Assembly: GCF_013409065.1 (NCBI RefSeq)
Contig: NZ_JACBZP010000001.1
Span: 1,922,001-1,986,000 of the forward strand
DNA: 64,000 nt
From: Spelaeicoccus albus
GTDB lineage: Bacteria; Actinomycetota; Actinomycetes; Actinomycetales; Brevibacteriaceae
Direction: 5' to 3'
In this document: piece by piece, positions 42,099 through 51,307 of the stretch
How positions within the stretch are numbered: position 1 is the stretch's first letter
Layout of the letters: every line of letters starts with the position of its first letter
The notes under the pieces: model-generated
Databases searched by the model: none
What the model was told of the DNA's origin: nothing
The model's input: only the letters and a program-made list of their open reading frames with translations
Position numbers and translations under genes: made by a program

Positions 42099-43316
42099 TT
42101 GAAACGACAACTACCCAAATGGTCGGACCTGCAGCCGTTGCTGCAATTCAAGACGCCGGATCTGAACCGCCGACGAGCACGCGTGAACTCCGCGGCCGAT
42201 GTGTGGGACCTGCGCCGCATCGCCAAACGGCGCACGCCGACGGGGCCGTTCGACTACACCGACGGCGCCGCCGAACTCGAACTCGGATTGTCGAATGCGC
42301 GGCAGGCGTACCGGAACGTCGAATTCATCCCCGGAGTGCTGCGCGACGTGTCGGACGTCGACATGTCGACCACTATCGCCGGGGCGCCGAGCGCGCTTCC
42401 GTTCGGCATCGCCCCGACCGGGTTCACCCGGATGATGCAGGCCGAAGGCGAGATTGCCGGCGTCCAGGCCGCCCATGCCGCCGGCATCCCGTTCAGCCTC
42501 TCCACCATGGGCACGACGTCGCCCGAGCGGGTGGCTGCGGCTGCGCCGGGATCGCGGCGCTGGTTCCAGCTGTACCTGTGGAACGACCGGGACGCGAGCC
42601 TTGAGCTGATCCGACGCGCCGCAGCGTCCGGATTCGACACGCTCATGGTCACCGTCGACTGCGCCGTCGCCGGCGCACGGCTGCGGGACGTGCGCAACGG
42701 GCTGACCGTGCCGCCGCAGCTGACGGTGAAGACGGTGCTCGACGCGTCGTACCGGCCGGAATGGTGGATCAACTTCTTGACCACCGAGCCGTTGACCTTT
42801 GCCAGCTTCAACCATTTCGACGGCACGGTGGCCGAGCTGATGAACAAGATGTTCGACCCCACCTTGAGCTTCGACGATCTTGAGTGGCTGCGTGAGATCT
42901 GGAAGGGCAAGCTCTTCGTCAAGGGAGTCCAGACGGTCGATGATGCGCAAAAGGCAGTCGATCACGGCGCGGACGGCGTCGTGCTGTCCAACCACGGCGG
43001 CCGCCAACTCGACAGGGCACCGATTCCGCTGCACGTGCTGCCGGCGGTGCGCGAAAAGCTCGGAAAGAGCGCCGAGATCATCCTCGACACCGGCATCATG
43101 AACGGTGGCGACGTGGTGGCTGCCATTGCGGCAGGCGCCGACTTCACGCTCGTCGGACGCGCCTATTTGTACGGACTGATGGCCGGCGGCCGACTCGGCG
43201 TCGATCGGATGATCGACATTCTTTCTGCCGAAACAAAGCGGACAATGGCATTGCTCGGGGTGAGCAGTGTCGGGGAGCTGACTCCCGACCACGTGAAGCT
43301 GCACGCCCGGGCCTGA
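42099..43316 (+). CDS. lldD: FMN-dependent L-lactate dehydrogenase (LldD-type)
   Basis: 405 aa. TTG start with GAGGAGTAAGG 5 nt upstream. Alpha-hydroxyacid dehydrogenase fold: [110 protein letters not shown] with the catalytic His, and [20 protein letters not shown]. Oxidises L-lactate to pyruvate feeding the quinone pool. Adjacent mqo and the small GntR gene 6 bp downstream suggest one respiratory unit. Other 2-hydroxyacids are possible substrates. Confidence 0.87.
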   Translation: MKRQLPKWSDLQPLLQFKTPDLNRRRARVNSAADVWDLRRIAKRRTPTGPFDYTDGAAELELGLSNARQAYRNVEFIPGVLRDVSDVDMSTTIAGAPSALPFGIAPTGFTRMMQAEGEIAGVQAAHAAGIPFSLSTMGTTSPERVAAAAPGSRRWFQLYLWNDRDASLELIRRAAASGFDTLMVTVDCAVAGARLRDVRNGLTVPPQLTVKTVLDASYRPEWWINFLTTEPLTFASFNHFDGTVAELMNKMFDPTLSFDDLEWLREIWKGKLFVKGVQTVDDAQKAVDHGADGVVLSNHGGRQLDRAPIPLHVLPAVREKLGKSAEIILDTGIMNGGDVVAAIAAGADFTLVGRAYLYGLMAGGRLGVDRMIDILSAETKRTMALLGVSSVGELTPDHVKLHARA

Positions 43317-43322
43317 GCTTCG

Positions 43323-43679
43323 ATGGACTTCACGCTCGACAACGACTCGTCCGAGCCGCCGTATGAACAACTGCGACGGCAGGTTCTGGCCGGCGTGAAC
43401 TCCGGCGACATGGTCGTCGGCCACAAGCTGCCGACGGTCCGCGCGCTCGCCGATCAATTGGGGTTGGCAGTCAACACCGTCGCCAAGACCTACCGCGAGC
43501 TGGAAAAGTCCGGAATCATCGAAACGAGGGGCCGCCGCGGAACGTTCATTGCGGCGTCCGGCGGAATTGACGTCAAGGGACGCCGGGCCGCAGACCGGTT
43601 CGCTGCGACAATGCACGACCTCGGCGTGGATGACGCCACGGCGTTGAAGATGGCTGAAGCGGCACTACGGTCACGATGA
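43323..43679 (+). CDS. GntR-family regulator, YtrA-type short form
   Basis: 118 aa. Winged helix FTLDNDSSEPPYEQLRRQVL, GHKLPTVRALADQLGLAVNT, VAKTYRELEKSGIIETRGRR-GTFI. Only a short C-terminal helix region follows, as in YtrA-type members. Six bp after lldD, so probably co-transcribed. Target genes cannot be inferred with confidence. Confidence 0.88.
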   Translation: MDFTLDNDSSEPPYEQLRRQVLAGVNSGDMVVGHKLPTVRALADQLGLAVNTVAKTYRELEKSGIIETRGRRGTFIAASGGIDVKGRRAADRFAATMHDLGVDDATALKMAEAALRSR

Positions 43680-43705
43680 GCGGCCGCGGCAGGGACGGCT
43701 GTATT

Positions 43706-43727
43706 ACTGACCGAATAGTCGGTTAAG
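43706..43727. promoter_or_regulatory. PaaR/TetR-type operator upstream of the thiolase-paaFHZ unit
   Basis: TGACCG-AATAGT-CGGTTA within ACTGACCGAATAGTCGGTTA: inverted half-sites with one mismatch and a 6-bp spacer, 36 bp before the GTG of the thiolase. It resembles, from memory, the ACTnACCGnnCGnnCGGTnAGT site of corynebacterial PaaR. Confidence 0.6.
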
Positions 43728-43762
43728 ATGGGCGAAATGCCGTCGAAGTGAAGGATTATCCA

Positions 43763-44941
43763 GTGGCTGAAGCGTTCATCGTGTCCGGCGTCCGTACACC
43801 GATCGGTCGCTATGGAGGCGCGCTGGCCGGCGTCCGACCCGACGATATGGCTGCTGCGGTGATAGCCGAAGCCGTCTCCCGTGCCGGAATCGATCCGTCG
43901 CGGATCGACGAAGTGATTTTCGGTGCGGCCAATCAGGCCGGCGAGGACAACCGCAACGTCGCCCGGATGGCGTCCCTCTTGGCCGGGCTGCCCGACAGCG
44001 TGCCGGGATTCACGGTGAACCGTTTATGCGCCTCGGGCTTGACGTCGATCGCCACTGCCCGGCAAATGATCGCGGCCGGCGACGCGGACGTCGTCGTGGC
44101 CGGCGGCGTCGAATCAATGACCCGTGCGCCGTGGGTGACCGAGAAGCCGGCACGTCCGTGGGCGCGCCCCGGAGCCTCGTTCGACACATCGATCGGCTGG
44201 CGATTCGCCAACCCCCGCTTCGGCTCATCCACCACGTTTTCGATGCCCGAGACCGCCGAAGAAGTCGCCGACCGCGAAAAGCTCTCTCGCGAAGAGCTTG
44301 ACCGGTTCGCATTGGAGTCGCACGAGGCGGCGATTGCGGCGATCCGGGCCGGTCGATTTGCCGACGAGATCCTTCCGGTCGACACGAAAGCCGGGGCCGT
44401 CGACACCGATGAGGGGCCCCGAGCCGATACATCGGCCGAGAAACTCGCCAAGCTGCGTCCGGTGGTGCGCCCGGACGGCGTCATCACGGCCGGCAACTCC
44501 AGCTCGCTGAACGACGGCGCGTCCGCCACGGTAGTCGTCAGCGAGCGGGCCGTGCAGGAGTTCGGCCTGACGCCGCGCGCCCGGATCGTGGCGTCGGCAA
44601 ACGCCGGGGTAGCACCGGAGGTGATGGGGCTCGGGCCGATCCCGGCGACCCGGAAAGTGATGGAACGGTCCGGCTGGTCCACCGGCGATCTTGACGCAGT
44701 GGAACTCAATGAGGCATTTGCCTCGCAGTCCATCGCCTGCATTCGCGCCCTCGAACTCGACCCGGCCACGGTGAACGCGGACGGCGGTGCCATCGCTTTG
44801 GGGCACCCGCTGGGCTGCTCGGGCAACCGGCTCGTCGTGACGCTGCTGGGTCGGCTCGAACGGGCAGGAGCCAAGCGCGGGCTCGCAACAATGTGCGTGG
44901 GAGTCGGGCAGGGCAGTGCGCTCTTAGTCGAGCGCCCGTGA
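43763..44941 (+). CDS. paaJ: 3-oxoadipyl-CoA/3-oxo-5,6-dehydrosuberyl-CoA thiolase-type acetyl-CoA acyltransferase
   Basis: 392 aa from GTG 43763 (AAGGA 7 nt upstream; GTG 43748 is less likely). N-terminus AEAFIVSGVRTPIGRYGGAL; nucleophile Cys in VNRLCASGLTSIATARQMIA; VVVAGGVESMTRAPWV; GGAIALGHPLGCSGNRLVVT with the His, and CVGVGQGSAL with the second Cys. PcaF/PaaJ-type thiolase that cleaves the C8 and C6 intermediates of phenylacetate breakdown to give acetyl-CoA. Leads the first paa unit. Confidence 0.9.
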   Translation: MAEAFIVSGVRTPIGRYGGALAGVRPDDMAAAVIAEAVSRAGIDPSRIDEVIFGAANQAGEDNRNVARMASLLAGLPDSVPGFTVNRLCASGLTSIATARQMIAAGDADVVVAGGVESMTRAPWVTEKPARPWARPGASFDTSIGWRFANPRFGSSTTFSMPETAEEVADREKLSREELDRFALESHEAAIAAIRAGRFADEILPVDTKAGAVDTDEGPRADTSAEKLAKLRPVVRPDGVITAGNSSSLNDGASATVVVSERAVQEFGLTPRARIVASANAGVAPEVMGLGPIPATRKVMERSGWSTGDLDAVELNEAFASQSIACIRALELDPATVNADGGAIALGHPLGCSGNRLVVTLLGRLERAGAKRGLATMCVGVGQGSALLVERP

Positions 44942-44996
44942 CCCCGAGCCACCGCACCGGCGACACGCGACGACAGCCACGGAAAGGTTGACAGCA

Positions 44997-45776
44997 ATGA
45001 CAGATCCACCGTTCGGCCCGGCGACGGCGCCCGGATTCAACACGCTCATCATGCGTGAGTCCGACCGTGATGTGAGCATCCGGTTGAACCGTCCGGACGT
45101 GCGTAACGCGATCGACGAGGAAATGGTCGACGAGCTGCACGCGGTGTGCGACCAGCTGGACGAGCATCCGAGAATCCTCTCCATCCACGGCGCGTCCGGC
45201 ATCTTTGCAGCCGGCGCCGATATCCGGCAGCTGCGCGAGCGTGGAAGAGCGGATGCGCTGCGCGGGATCAACTCGAAGCTATTCGATCGCATTGCAGCGC
45301 TGCCGATGCCGACCATCGCCGTGATCGACGGGCACGCGCTCGGCGGCGGCGCTGAACTTGCCTATGCTTGCGATTTTCGGATCGGCAGCCCCAAAACCAG
45401 GTTCGGCAACCCCGAGACGGGGCTGGGCATCATCGCCGGCGCCGGCGCGACCTGGCGGCTCATGGAGCTGGTGGGCCGGCCGGTGGCCAAAGAAGTACTG
45501 CTGGCCGGCCGGATCCTGGACGGCCGCGAAAGCCTGGACGTTCATTTGCTGACCGAGCTCGTCGAATCGGACGAACTCGAAGACGCCGCCGAACGGCTCA
45601 TCGAGAAGATCGCGAAACAAGGCGACCTCGCACTGCAGCTGACGAAAAACGTGATGCACGCTCCGGAGGGCTCGCATCCGGTGATCGAGCAGATTGCGCA
45701 AGCCGTGTTGTTCGAGACCGATGAGAAACACGAGCGGATGACGCGGTTCCTGGACAAGAAGGGCGGCAAATCATGA
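44997..45776 (+). CDS. paaF: 2,3-dehydroadipyl-CoA hydratase-type enoyl-CoA hydratase
   Basis: 259 aa from ATG 44997 with GGAAAGG upstream. Crotonase fold: VSIRLNRPDVRNAIDEEMVD, SGIFAAGADIRQLRERG, LGGGAELAYACDFRIGSPKT. Both hydratase glutamates appear present (FGNPETGLGIIAGAGATWRL and KEVLLAGR), so it should hydrate an enoyl-CoA, fitting PaaF rather than PaaG. Overlaps the next gene by 4 bp. Confidence 0.86.
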   Translation: MTDPPFGPATAPGFNTLIMRESDRDVSIRLNRPDVRNAIDEEMVDELHAVCDQLDEHPRILSIHGASGIFAAGADIRQLRERGRADALRGINSKLFDRIAALPMPTIAVIDGHALGGGAELAYACDFRIGSPKTRFGNPETGLGIIAGAGATWRLMELVGRPVAKEVLLAGRILDGRESLDVHLLTELVESDELEDAAERLIEKIAKQGDLALQLTKNVMHAPEGSHPVIEQIAQAVLFETDEKHERMTRFLDKKGGKS

Positions 45777-46630
45777 CGGACGTGCCGGCAGTCGTCGGCG
45801 TATTCGGCGGCGGCCGAATGGGCGCCGGCATTGCGCATGCGTATTTGCTGGCCGGCGCCGAAGTGAGAGTCATCGAAGCGGACGCCGCAGCCGGAGCCGC
45901 CGCACGCGAGCGAGTTCACACCGATGTGGTGCGTAGCGACGAACGCGGCAAGCTGCCGTCGGGCACCGGGATCGACGCGACAATGGCCAGGCTCACCGTC
46001 ACCGAAGACGTCGGCGCGCTCGCTGCCGCCGAGCTCGTCATCGAGGCGGTGCCGGAAAACCCGGGTCTGAAAGCCGAAGTGCTGGGTCGCGCCGCCGGCG
46101 TCCTCAATGACTCTGCAGTGCTGGCCAGCAACACCAGCTCGCTGTCGATCGACGAACTCGCCGCAGTGCTTCCCGCTCCGGAGCGCTTTCTCGGCATGCA
46201 TTTCTTCAACCCGGTGCCGGCCAGTGGCCTTGTCGAGATCGTGACGGGCGCGCGCACGGACGACGCGGTCGTCGGCGCCGCACGCGGATGGGTGTCGGGC
46301 ATCGGCAAGACGCCCGTCACGGTGCGCAATTCGCCCGGGTTTGCCAGCTCCCGGCTGGGCGTGGCTCTCGGCCTCGAAGCGATCCGGATGGTCGAAGAAG
46401 GCGTGGCGTCGGCCGACGACATCGATGCGGCGATGACGCTCGGGTACAAGCACCCGGTCGGGCCGCTCAAACTCACCGACATCGTCGGCCTCGATGTGCG
46501 GTTGGCCATCAGCGAGTACTTGCAATCGGAGCTTGGCGACCGGTTCAGGCCGCCGCAATTGATGCGGGACATGGTCGAAGCCGGCACGCTCGGCAAAAAG
46601 ACGGGTCGCGGCTTCTACGACTGGAGCTGA
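45773..46630 (+). CDS. paaH: 3-hydroxyadipyl-CoA dehydrogenase-type enzyme
   Basis: 285 aa. NAD motif VVGVFGGGRMGAGIAHAYLL; AELVIEAVPENPGLKAEVLG; SNTSSLSIDELAAVLPAPER; FLGMHFFNPVPASGLVEIVT with the catalytic His; then NSPGFASSRLGVALGLEAIR. Standard single-domain 3-hydroxyacyl-CoA dehydrogenase length. Next step after PaaF in the phenylacetate lower pathway. Start overlaps the paaF stop (ATGA). Confidence 0.88.
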   Translation: MTDVPAVVGVFGGGRMGAGIAHAYLLAGAEVRVIEADAAAGAAARERVHTDVVRSDERGKLPSGTGIDATMARLTVTEDVGALAAAELVIEAVPENPGLKAEVLGRAAGVLNDSAVLASNTSSLSIDELAAVLPAPERFLGMHFFNPVPASGLVEIVTGARTDDAVVGAARGWVSGIGKTPVTVRNSPGFASSRLGVALGLEAIRMVEEGVASADDIDAAMTLGYKHPVGPLKLTDIVGLDVRLAISEYLQSELGDRFRPPQLMRDMVEAGTLGKKTGRGFYDWS

Positions 46631-46654
46631 CCCCAACCGACAGTGGAGGAATTT

Positions 46655-48700
46655 GTGACAACGGACGTCCTGCCCAGCTACGTCACGGGCCGCTGGGTCA
46701 CCCCGGCAGCCGACGGCAAAGCGGTTGCCGACGCCTCGACCGGGCGCGAACTGTGCCGGGTGAGCTCGGACGGCATCGACCTGGCCGAGGTCTTCGACTA
46801 CGCGCGTACCGTCGGAGGGCCGGCCGTGCGTGCGCTGACGTTCCACCGGCGCGCGCTGAAGCTCAAGGAGCTTGCCGGCTATCTGAACGACCGCGTGGCC
46901 AAATACCACGACCTCTCGTATGCCACCGGCACCACGAAACGAGACGCCGTTGTCGATATCGACGGCGGCATCTCGACAACGTTCGTGTACGGGTCGAAGG
47001 GACGTCGCGAGATGCCCAACGACACCGTGTACCTGGACGGGCCCACCGAGCCTCTGGGGCGGGCCGGCACTTTCGCGGGCCAGCACATCTACACGTCGCT
47101 GACCGGCGTGGCAGTGCAAATCAACGCCTTCAACTTTCCCGTATGGGGCATGCTGGAAAAGTTGGCCCCGACGTTCCTGTCCGGGCTGCCCACGGTCGTC
47201 AAGCCTGCCACCTCGACGGCGCATCTGACCCGCGCGGTCGTGGCCGACATCATCGAGTCCGGGATCCTGCCCGAGGGGGCGCTCCAACTCGTGTGCGGAT
47301 CGCTGCCGGACTTTCTCGACCACCTGGGCGAGCAGGACGTCGTGGCCTTCACCGGCTCGGCGGCCACCGCCACGGCACTGCGCAGCCACCGCAACGTGGT
47401 GGCCGGCGGCGTGCGGTTCACGGCCGAGGCCGACTCGCTGAACTTCTCGATCCTCGGCCCCGACGCGGTAGCAGGCACCGAAGAATTCGATCTCTTCGTG
47501 CGCGGCCTCGTCACCGAGCTGAGCGTTAAAGCCGGACAGAAATGCACTGCCATCCGCCGGGCACTCGTGCCCGCAGCACTCATGGACGACGTCGCGAGCG
47601 CGGTGCGCGAGCGGATCGAGTCGAAGGTCGTCGTCGGTGATCCGCGCGCCGACGGCGTCACCATGGGGCCGGTCGTGTCAATTGCGCAGCGCGACGAGGT
47701 GCTCCGGTCGCTGAAATCCCTTGCCGTGCACGCGACATTCGTGGTGGGGGATGCGACGGCGAGCGTCGACCCGGTCGGCGCGGACGCCGAGTCGGGGGCC
47801 TTCGTGCCGCCGACGGTGCTGCGGTTCGACGATCCGTGGTCGGACGCGGCGCACGACGTCGAAGCGTTCGGCCCCGTCACATCGCTATTGCCATACGACG
47901 ACACGGACCAGGCCGTCCGGCTCGCCGCACGCGGGAAGGGATCGCTGGTCGGCTCGGTCGTCAGCCACGACCCGGCTTTCGTCCGCGCCGTAGTGCTGGG
48001 AACGGCGCCGTGGCACGGGCGGGTTCTCGTGCTTGACCGGGACGACGCCAAGGAGTCGACGGGACACGGTTCGCCGCTGCCGCACCTGGTGCACGGCGGG
48101 CCCGGGCGCGCCGGAGGCGGCGAGGAGCTCGGTGGCATCCGCGGCGTCCTTGCCCATATGCAGCGTACGGCCGTCCAGGCATCGCCGGCCATGCTCACCG
48201 CCATCACGGGCCGGTGGACGACCGGCGCCGAGCGGAACGAAGCGGAGCATCCGTTCTCGAAATCGCTTGCCGAGCTGCGCATTGGCGACGCCGTGACCGC
48301 GGGGCCTCGCGTCATCACGGCCGACGACGTCGCGCACTTCGCCGAATTCACCGGCGACACGTTTTACGCCCATACCAACCCCGAAGCGGCGGCCGCCAAT
48401 CCGTTCTTCCCGGGGATAGTGGCGCACGGGTATTTGGTCGTGTCGATCGCGGCCGGCCTGTTCGTGTGGCCCGAGCCCGGGCCGGTTCTGGCCAATTACG
48501 GCTTGGAAAATCTACGGTTCATCACCCCGGTGAGCCCGGGCGACTCGGTGACAGTGACCTTGACGGCCAAGCAGATCACGCCCCGCGAGACCGACGACTA
48601 CGGCGAGGTGCGCTGGGACGCCGATGTGCGCAACCAGGACGGCGATCAGGTTGCCGCGTACGACGTCCTGACACTTGTGGAGAAGACGAAGCACCGCTAA
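46655..48700 (+). CDS. paaZ: Bifunctional oxepin-CoA hydrolase / 3-oxo-5,6-dehydrosuberyl-CoA semialdehyde dehydrogenase
   Basis: 681 aa from GTG 46655 (GGAGG 6 nt upstream). N-terminal aldehyde dehydrogenase domain (about 1-510): GVAVQINAFNFPVWGMLEKL, PTVVKPATSTAHLTRAVVAD, VAFTGSAATATALRSHRNVV, SVKAGQKCTAIRRALVPAAL with the catalytic Cys. C-terminal MaoC-type hotdog (about 530-680): ADDVAHFAEFTGDTFYAHTN and NPFFPGIVAHGYLVVSIAAG. Opens the oxepin ring and oxidises the resulting aldehyde. Length and domain order match E. coli PaaZ. Last gene of the first paa unit, convergent with the TetR gene. Confidence 0.94.
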   Translation: MTTDVLPSYVTGRWVTPAADGKAVADASTGRELCRVSSDGIDLAEVFDYARTVGGPAVRALTFHRRALKLKELAGYLNDRVAKYHDLSYATGTTKRDAVVDIDGGISTTFVYGSKGRREMPNDTVYLDGPTEPLGRAGTFAGQHIYTSLTGVAVQINAFNFPVWGMLEKLAPTFLSGLPTVVKPATSTAHLTRAVVADIIESGILPEGALQLVCGSLPDFLDHLGEQDVVAFTGSAATATALRSHRNVVAGGVRFTAEADSLNFSILGPDAVAGTEEFDLFVRGLVTELSVKAGQKCTAIRRALVPAALMDDVASAVRERIESKVVVGDPRADGVTMGPVVSIAQRDEVLRSLKSLAVHATFVVGDATASVDPVGADAESGAFVPPTVLRFDDPWSDAAHDVEAFGPVTSLLPYDDTDQAVRLAARGKGSLVGSVVSHDPAFVRAVVLGTAPWHGRVLVLDRDDAKESTGHGSPLPHLVHGGPGRAGGGEELGGIRGVLAHMQRTAVQASPAMLTAITGRWTTGAERNEAEHPFSKSLAELRIGDAVTAGPRVITADDVAHFAEFTGDTFYAHTNPEAAAANPFFPGIVAHGYLVVSIAAGLFVWPEPGPVLANYGLENLRFITPVSPGDSVTVTLTAKQITPRETDDYGEVRWDADVRNQDGDQVAAYDVLTLVEKTKHR

Positions 48701-48728
48701 CCCGCCCGCCGGAAAGAAAGAGTCGAAC

Positions 48729-49337
48729 CTACCGGGCCAGGCCGTCGAACGCGATCAGCGCAATGGCTCCGGCGATCCGGGAGGGGTCCCCGGACTCGTC
48801 CTTGCGGTACCACTCGGTGAGCGAATTGACCATGCCGAAGAGGAGCCTGGATACGAGGGCCGGGTCGATGTCCCGGCGAATCGCATCGTCCCGGGCCGCG
48901 GCGCGCACCATGTCGGCCAGCCGGTGGTCGAGTTCGCGACGCCTGCGCAATGCTTCGATCTCGACCGGCGAATTGCCGTGCACGCGCAACAGCAACGTCA
49001 CCGACGGCAGGTGCTCGAGAAGTACCTCGACGCTGCGTTCGATCACGCGGCGGAGCCGGGTGATCGAATCGCCCGGAGACGATTCGACGTCGTCCATCAT
49101 CGCTGTGAGCGCGTCCAGGCTCGTCGAAAGGGCGTGGTGCAGCAGTTCCTCTTTGCTGTCGACATGATGGTAAATCGCCGATTTGCTCAAGTGCAGTTCT
49201 TTGGCCAGATGATCCATCGACGTGCCCTCGTACCCGCGCCGATTGAACACATCGGTGGCGATCCGCAGCACGCTTGCCTGATCGTAGCCGGGCCGTCCGC
49301 GTCTCGACCGGGCCCCGCCGGCTGCTTCCGGCGTCAC
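48729..49337 (-). CDS. TetR-family regulator, PaaR-like
   Basis: 202 aa from GTG 49337, which overlaps the paaK stop (GTGA). HTH: YDQASVLRIATDVFNRRGYE, GTSMDHLAKELHLSKSAIYH, HVDSKEELLHHALSTSLDAL. C-terminus SRLLFGMVNSLTEWYRKDES. Placed directly behind paaK, as regulators of phenylacetate genes in corynebacteria-type clusters are. Likely binds the TGAACG/CGGTCA-type sites at 43.7 and 51.15-51.27 kb; phenylacetyl-CoA is the known inducer for PaaR. Confidence 0.82.
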   Translation of the reverse strand: MTPEAAGGARSRRGRPGYDQASVLRIATDVFNRRGYEGTSMDHLAKELHLSKSAIYHHVDSKEELLHHALSTSLDALTAMMDDVESSPGDSITRLRRVIERSVEVLLEHLPSVTLLLRVHGNSPVEIEALRRRRELDHRLADMVRAAARDDAIRRDIDPALVSRLLFGMVNSLTEWYRKDESGDPSRIAGAIALIAFDGLAR

Positions 49338-50653
49338 CGGAGGTTGCGCCGATCGATGATGCGTTTGAGTTTGCCGACCGAACGCTCCAAGGTCTCGGGC
49401 GCCACGACCACAACGGTCGCCGTCACGCCTACCCGCTCCTTGAGGGCATGCTCGGTGTCGGCCGCCACCCGATCCCACGACTTCGAGTCGAGGTCGGCGC
49501 GTGCTTCGACCTGCACCGTGAGCTCGTCCATCCGGCCCGGACGGGTGAGGATCAGTTGGAAGTGCGGGCTGAGACCGTCGAGGGTGAACAGCACTTCCTC
49601 GACCTGGGTGGGGAACACGTTGACGCCGCGCACTATGACAAGGTCGTCGGTGCGGCCCGTGACCCGGCTCATCCGGCGGAAGTTCGGTCGTGCCGTGCCG
49701 GGCAGCAGCTTGGCCAGATCGTGCGTGCGATATCGGATGATCGGCATGGCCTCCTTGGTCAGCGATGTGAACACCAACTCGCCCTCTTCGCCGTCGGGCA
49801 GCACGTCGCCCGTGAACGGGTCGAGGATCTCCGGGTAGAAATGGTCTTCCCAAATATGCAGGCCGTCCTTCGTCTCGACGCACTCGTTGGCCACGCCCGG
49901 CCCCATCACCTCGGACAGGCCGTAAATGTCGACGGCGTCGACGTCGAGTTTCTCTTCGAGTTCGCGGCGCATTCCGTCGGTCCACGGCTCGGCCCCGCAT
50001 ACGGCGGTCGTCAGCGACGTCGACGCCGGGTCGATGCCTTGCCGGACGAACTCGTCAATGATGGTGAGCAGGTAGGTGGGCGTGCAGCTGATCAGGCTGG
50101 GCCGGAAATCCTGGATCAATTGCACCTGGCGCGCAGTCTGACCGCCCGATACCGGCACCACGGTGTAGCCGCACCGCTCGGCGCCGCCCAGTCCGAGGCC
50201 TCCGGTGAACAGGCCGTAGCCGTACGCGTTGTGGACCAGGGCTCCCGGCGCGGCTCCGGCAGCGCGGAAGCACCTGCCGATCAAGGTAGCCCACGTGTCG
50301 AGGTCGTTCTTGGTGTAGCCGACGACCGTGGCACGGCCGGTAGTTCCGGACGACGCGTGAATGCGTGCCACCTGTTCGCGCGGCACCGCGAACATGCCGA
50401 ACGGATAATTCTCGCGCAATTCGGCCTTGCTCGTGGTCGGGAACTTCGCCAAATCCTCCAGCGTGTGCAAATCGCCCGGCGCGACGCCGAGCTCGTCGAA
50501 CGCTTTTCCGTAGTGCGGAACGTTCTCGTACGCGGTTCGCACGGTGGCCTTCAGCCGCGACAGCTGTAAATCCTTCAACTCGTCGGCGCCGAGCCGCTCG
50601 CCGTCGTCGAGATACTCGTCTGGCAGGGCCGTGCCGGTCCGCTGCGATGTCAT
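49334..50653 (-). CDS. paaK: Phenylacetate-CoA ligase
   Basis: 439 aa. LEDLAKFPTTSKAELRENYP, HASSGTTGRATVVGYTKNDL (ATP loop), SGGQTARQVQLIQDFRPSLI, CTPTYLL, AEPWTDGMRRELEEKLDVDA, DIYGLSEVMGPGVANECVET and YRTHDLAKLLPGTARP. C-terminal small domain with SVGKLKRIIDRR, holding the catalytic Lys. Activates phenylacetate to phenylacetyl-CoA with ATP to AMP: the entry step. Downstream of paaI and coupled to the TetR gene. Confidence 0.94.
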   Translation of the reverse strand: MTSQRTGTALPDEYLDDGERLGADELKDLQLSRLKATVRTAYENVPHYGKAFDELGVAPGDLHTLEDLAKFPTTSKAELRENYPFGMFAVPREQVARIHASSGTTGRATVVGYTKNDLDTWATLIGRCFRAAGAAPGALVHNAYGYGLFTGGLGLGGAERCGYTVVPVSGGQTARQVQLIQDFRPSLISCTPTYLLTIIDEFVRQGIDPASTSLTTAVCGAEPWTDGMRRELEEKLDVDAVDIYGLSEVMGPGVANECVETKDGLHIWEDHFYPEILDPFTGDVLPDGEEGELVFTSLTKEAMPIIRYRTHDLAKLLPGTARPNFRRMSRVTGRTDDLVIVRGVNVFPTQVEEVLFTLDGLSPHFQLILTRPGRMDELTVQVEARADLDSKSWDRVAADTEHALKERVGVTATVVVVAPETLERSVGKLKRIIDRRNLR

Positions 50654-50707
50654 GTCTTCACCCTTCGTCGTGGTCGTCCTTGACTTCGGTTTTCCTGATT
50701 CGGGCGA

Positions 50708-51133
50708 CTACTTCGGTGCCGGCAGCGTGCGGCTGCGTCCACGGAATTCCGCGACGGGCTCGCCGTTCCTGCTCACGTGCACGTCGTAGATGCCGCTGCG
50801 GCCGTTCTTGGTGACGCAGCGGCCCTCGGCCACCAGTACGTCGCCGAGCCGGGTGGGCTTGAGGAAGTTGATGTCTGCGCCTGCGGCCACCGTGACCGAA
50901 CCGATCTCGTTGCAGGTCATGGCAAACGTCGTGTCGGCAAGCACGAAGACGTAGCCGCCGTGCGTGATGAGGTGGCCGTTGACCATGTCCTCGCGCACCG
51001 TCATCGAACAACGGGCAAAGCCCGGGCCGAAGTCGTCAAGTGTGATACCGGCGGCCTGTGAGGCCTTGTCCTCGGCGTACATGGCTTCGGGGCCGGTCGT
51101 GCCGGCGGATCCGACGGGCGAGCGAGAGTCCAA
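50708..51133 (-). CDS. paaI: Phenylacetyl-CoA pathway hotdog thioesterase
   Basis: 141 aa from TTG 51133 with GGAGG 5 nt upstream; the in-frame TTG at 51145 coincides with that ribosome site. Hotdog fold: DMVNGHLITHGGYVFVLADT-TFAMTCNEIG and GADINFLKPTRLGDVLVAEG. The HGG turn and the Asp/Thr in LADTTF are PaaI features. Hydrolyses stalled ring-hydroxylated CoA esters to free CoA. Divergent from paaA. Confidence 0.9.
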   Translation of the reverse strand: MDSRSPVGSAGTTGPEAMYAEDKASQAAGITLDDFGPGFARCSMTVREDMVNGHLITHGGYVFVLADTTFAMTCNEIGSVTVAAGADINFLKPTRLGDVLVAEGRCVTKNGRSGIYDVHVSRNGEPVAEFRGRSRTLPAPK

Positions 51134-51149
51134 GGTTGCCTCCAATAAG

Positions 51150-51163
51150 TGACCGGTCGTTCA
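51150..51163. promoter_or_regulatory. PaaR/TetR-type site on the paaI side
   Basis: TGACCGGTCGTTCA, whose complement TGAACGACCGGTCA differs at one base from the site at 51257. It lies 17 bp before the paaI start. Confidence 0.6.
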
Positions 51164-51256
51164 GATAATCAATACACCGTGCACGGCCGGCGATGTCAAG
51201 GGGCCCGCCGCCGGCGGATTTTCAAGCGTCGGAAGATCCGCTACCATGTGAATATA

Positions 51257-51270
51257 TGAACGATCGGTCA
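51257..51270. promoter_or_regulatory. PaaR/TetR-type site on the paaA side
   Basis: TGAACGATCGGTCA, 6 of 7 symmetric, 38 bp before the paaA start and inverted relative to the 51150 site; the two sites are 107 bp apart. Both use a 2-bp spacer between TGAACG and CGGTCA, unlike the 6-bp spacer at 43706. Confidence 0.62.
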
Positions 51271-51307
51271 GTTATTGTCTGATCGCCAAGCAGCGAGGGA
51301 GCCCGCA

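Noticed and set aside
42111-43616. 501-codon minus-strand open frame opposite lldD and the GntR gene
   Set aside because: Antisense shadow; the plus-strand genes have full motif support.
45542-47389. 615-codon minus-strand open frame across paaF, paaH and paaZ
   Set aside because: Antisense shadow of three conserved genes with no family features or start signals.
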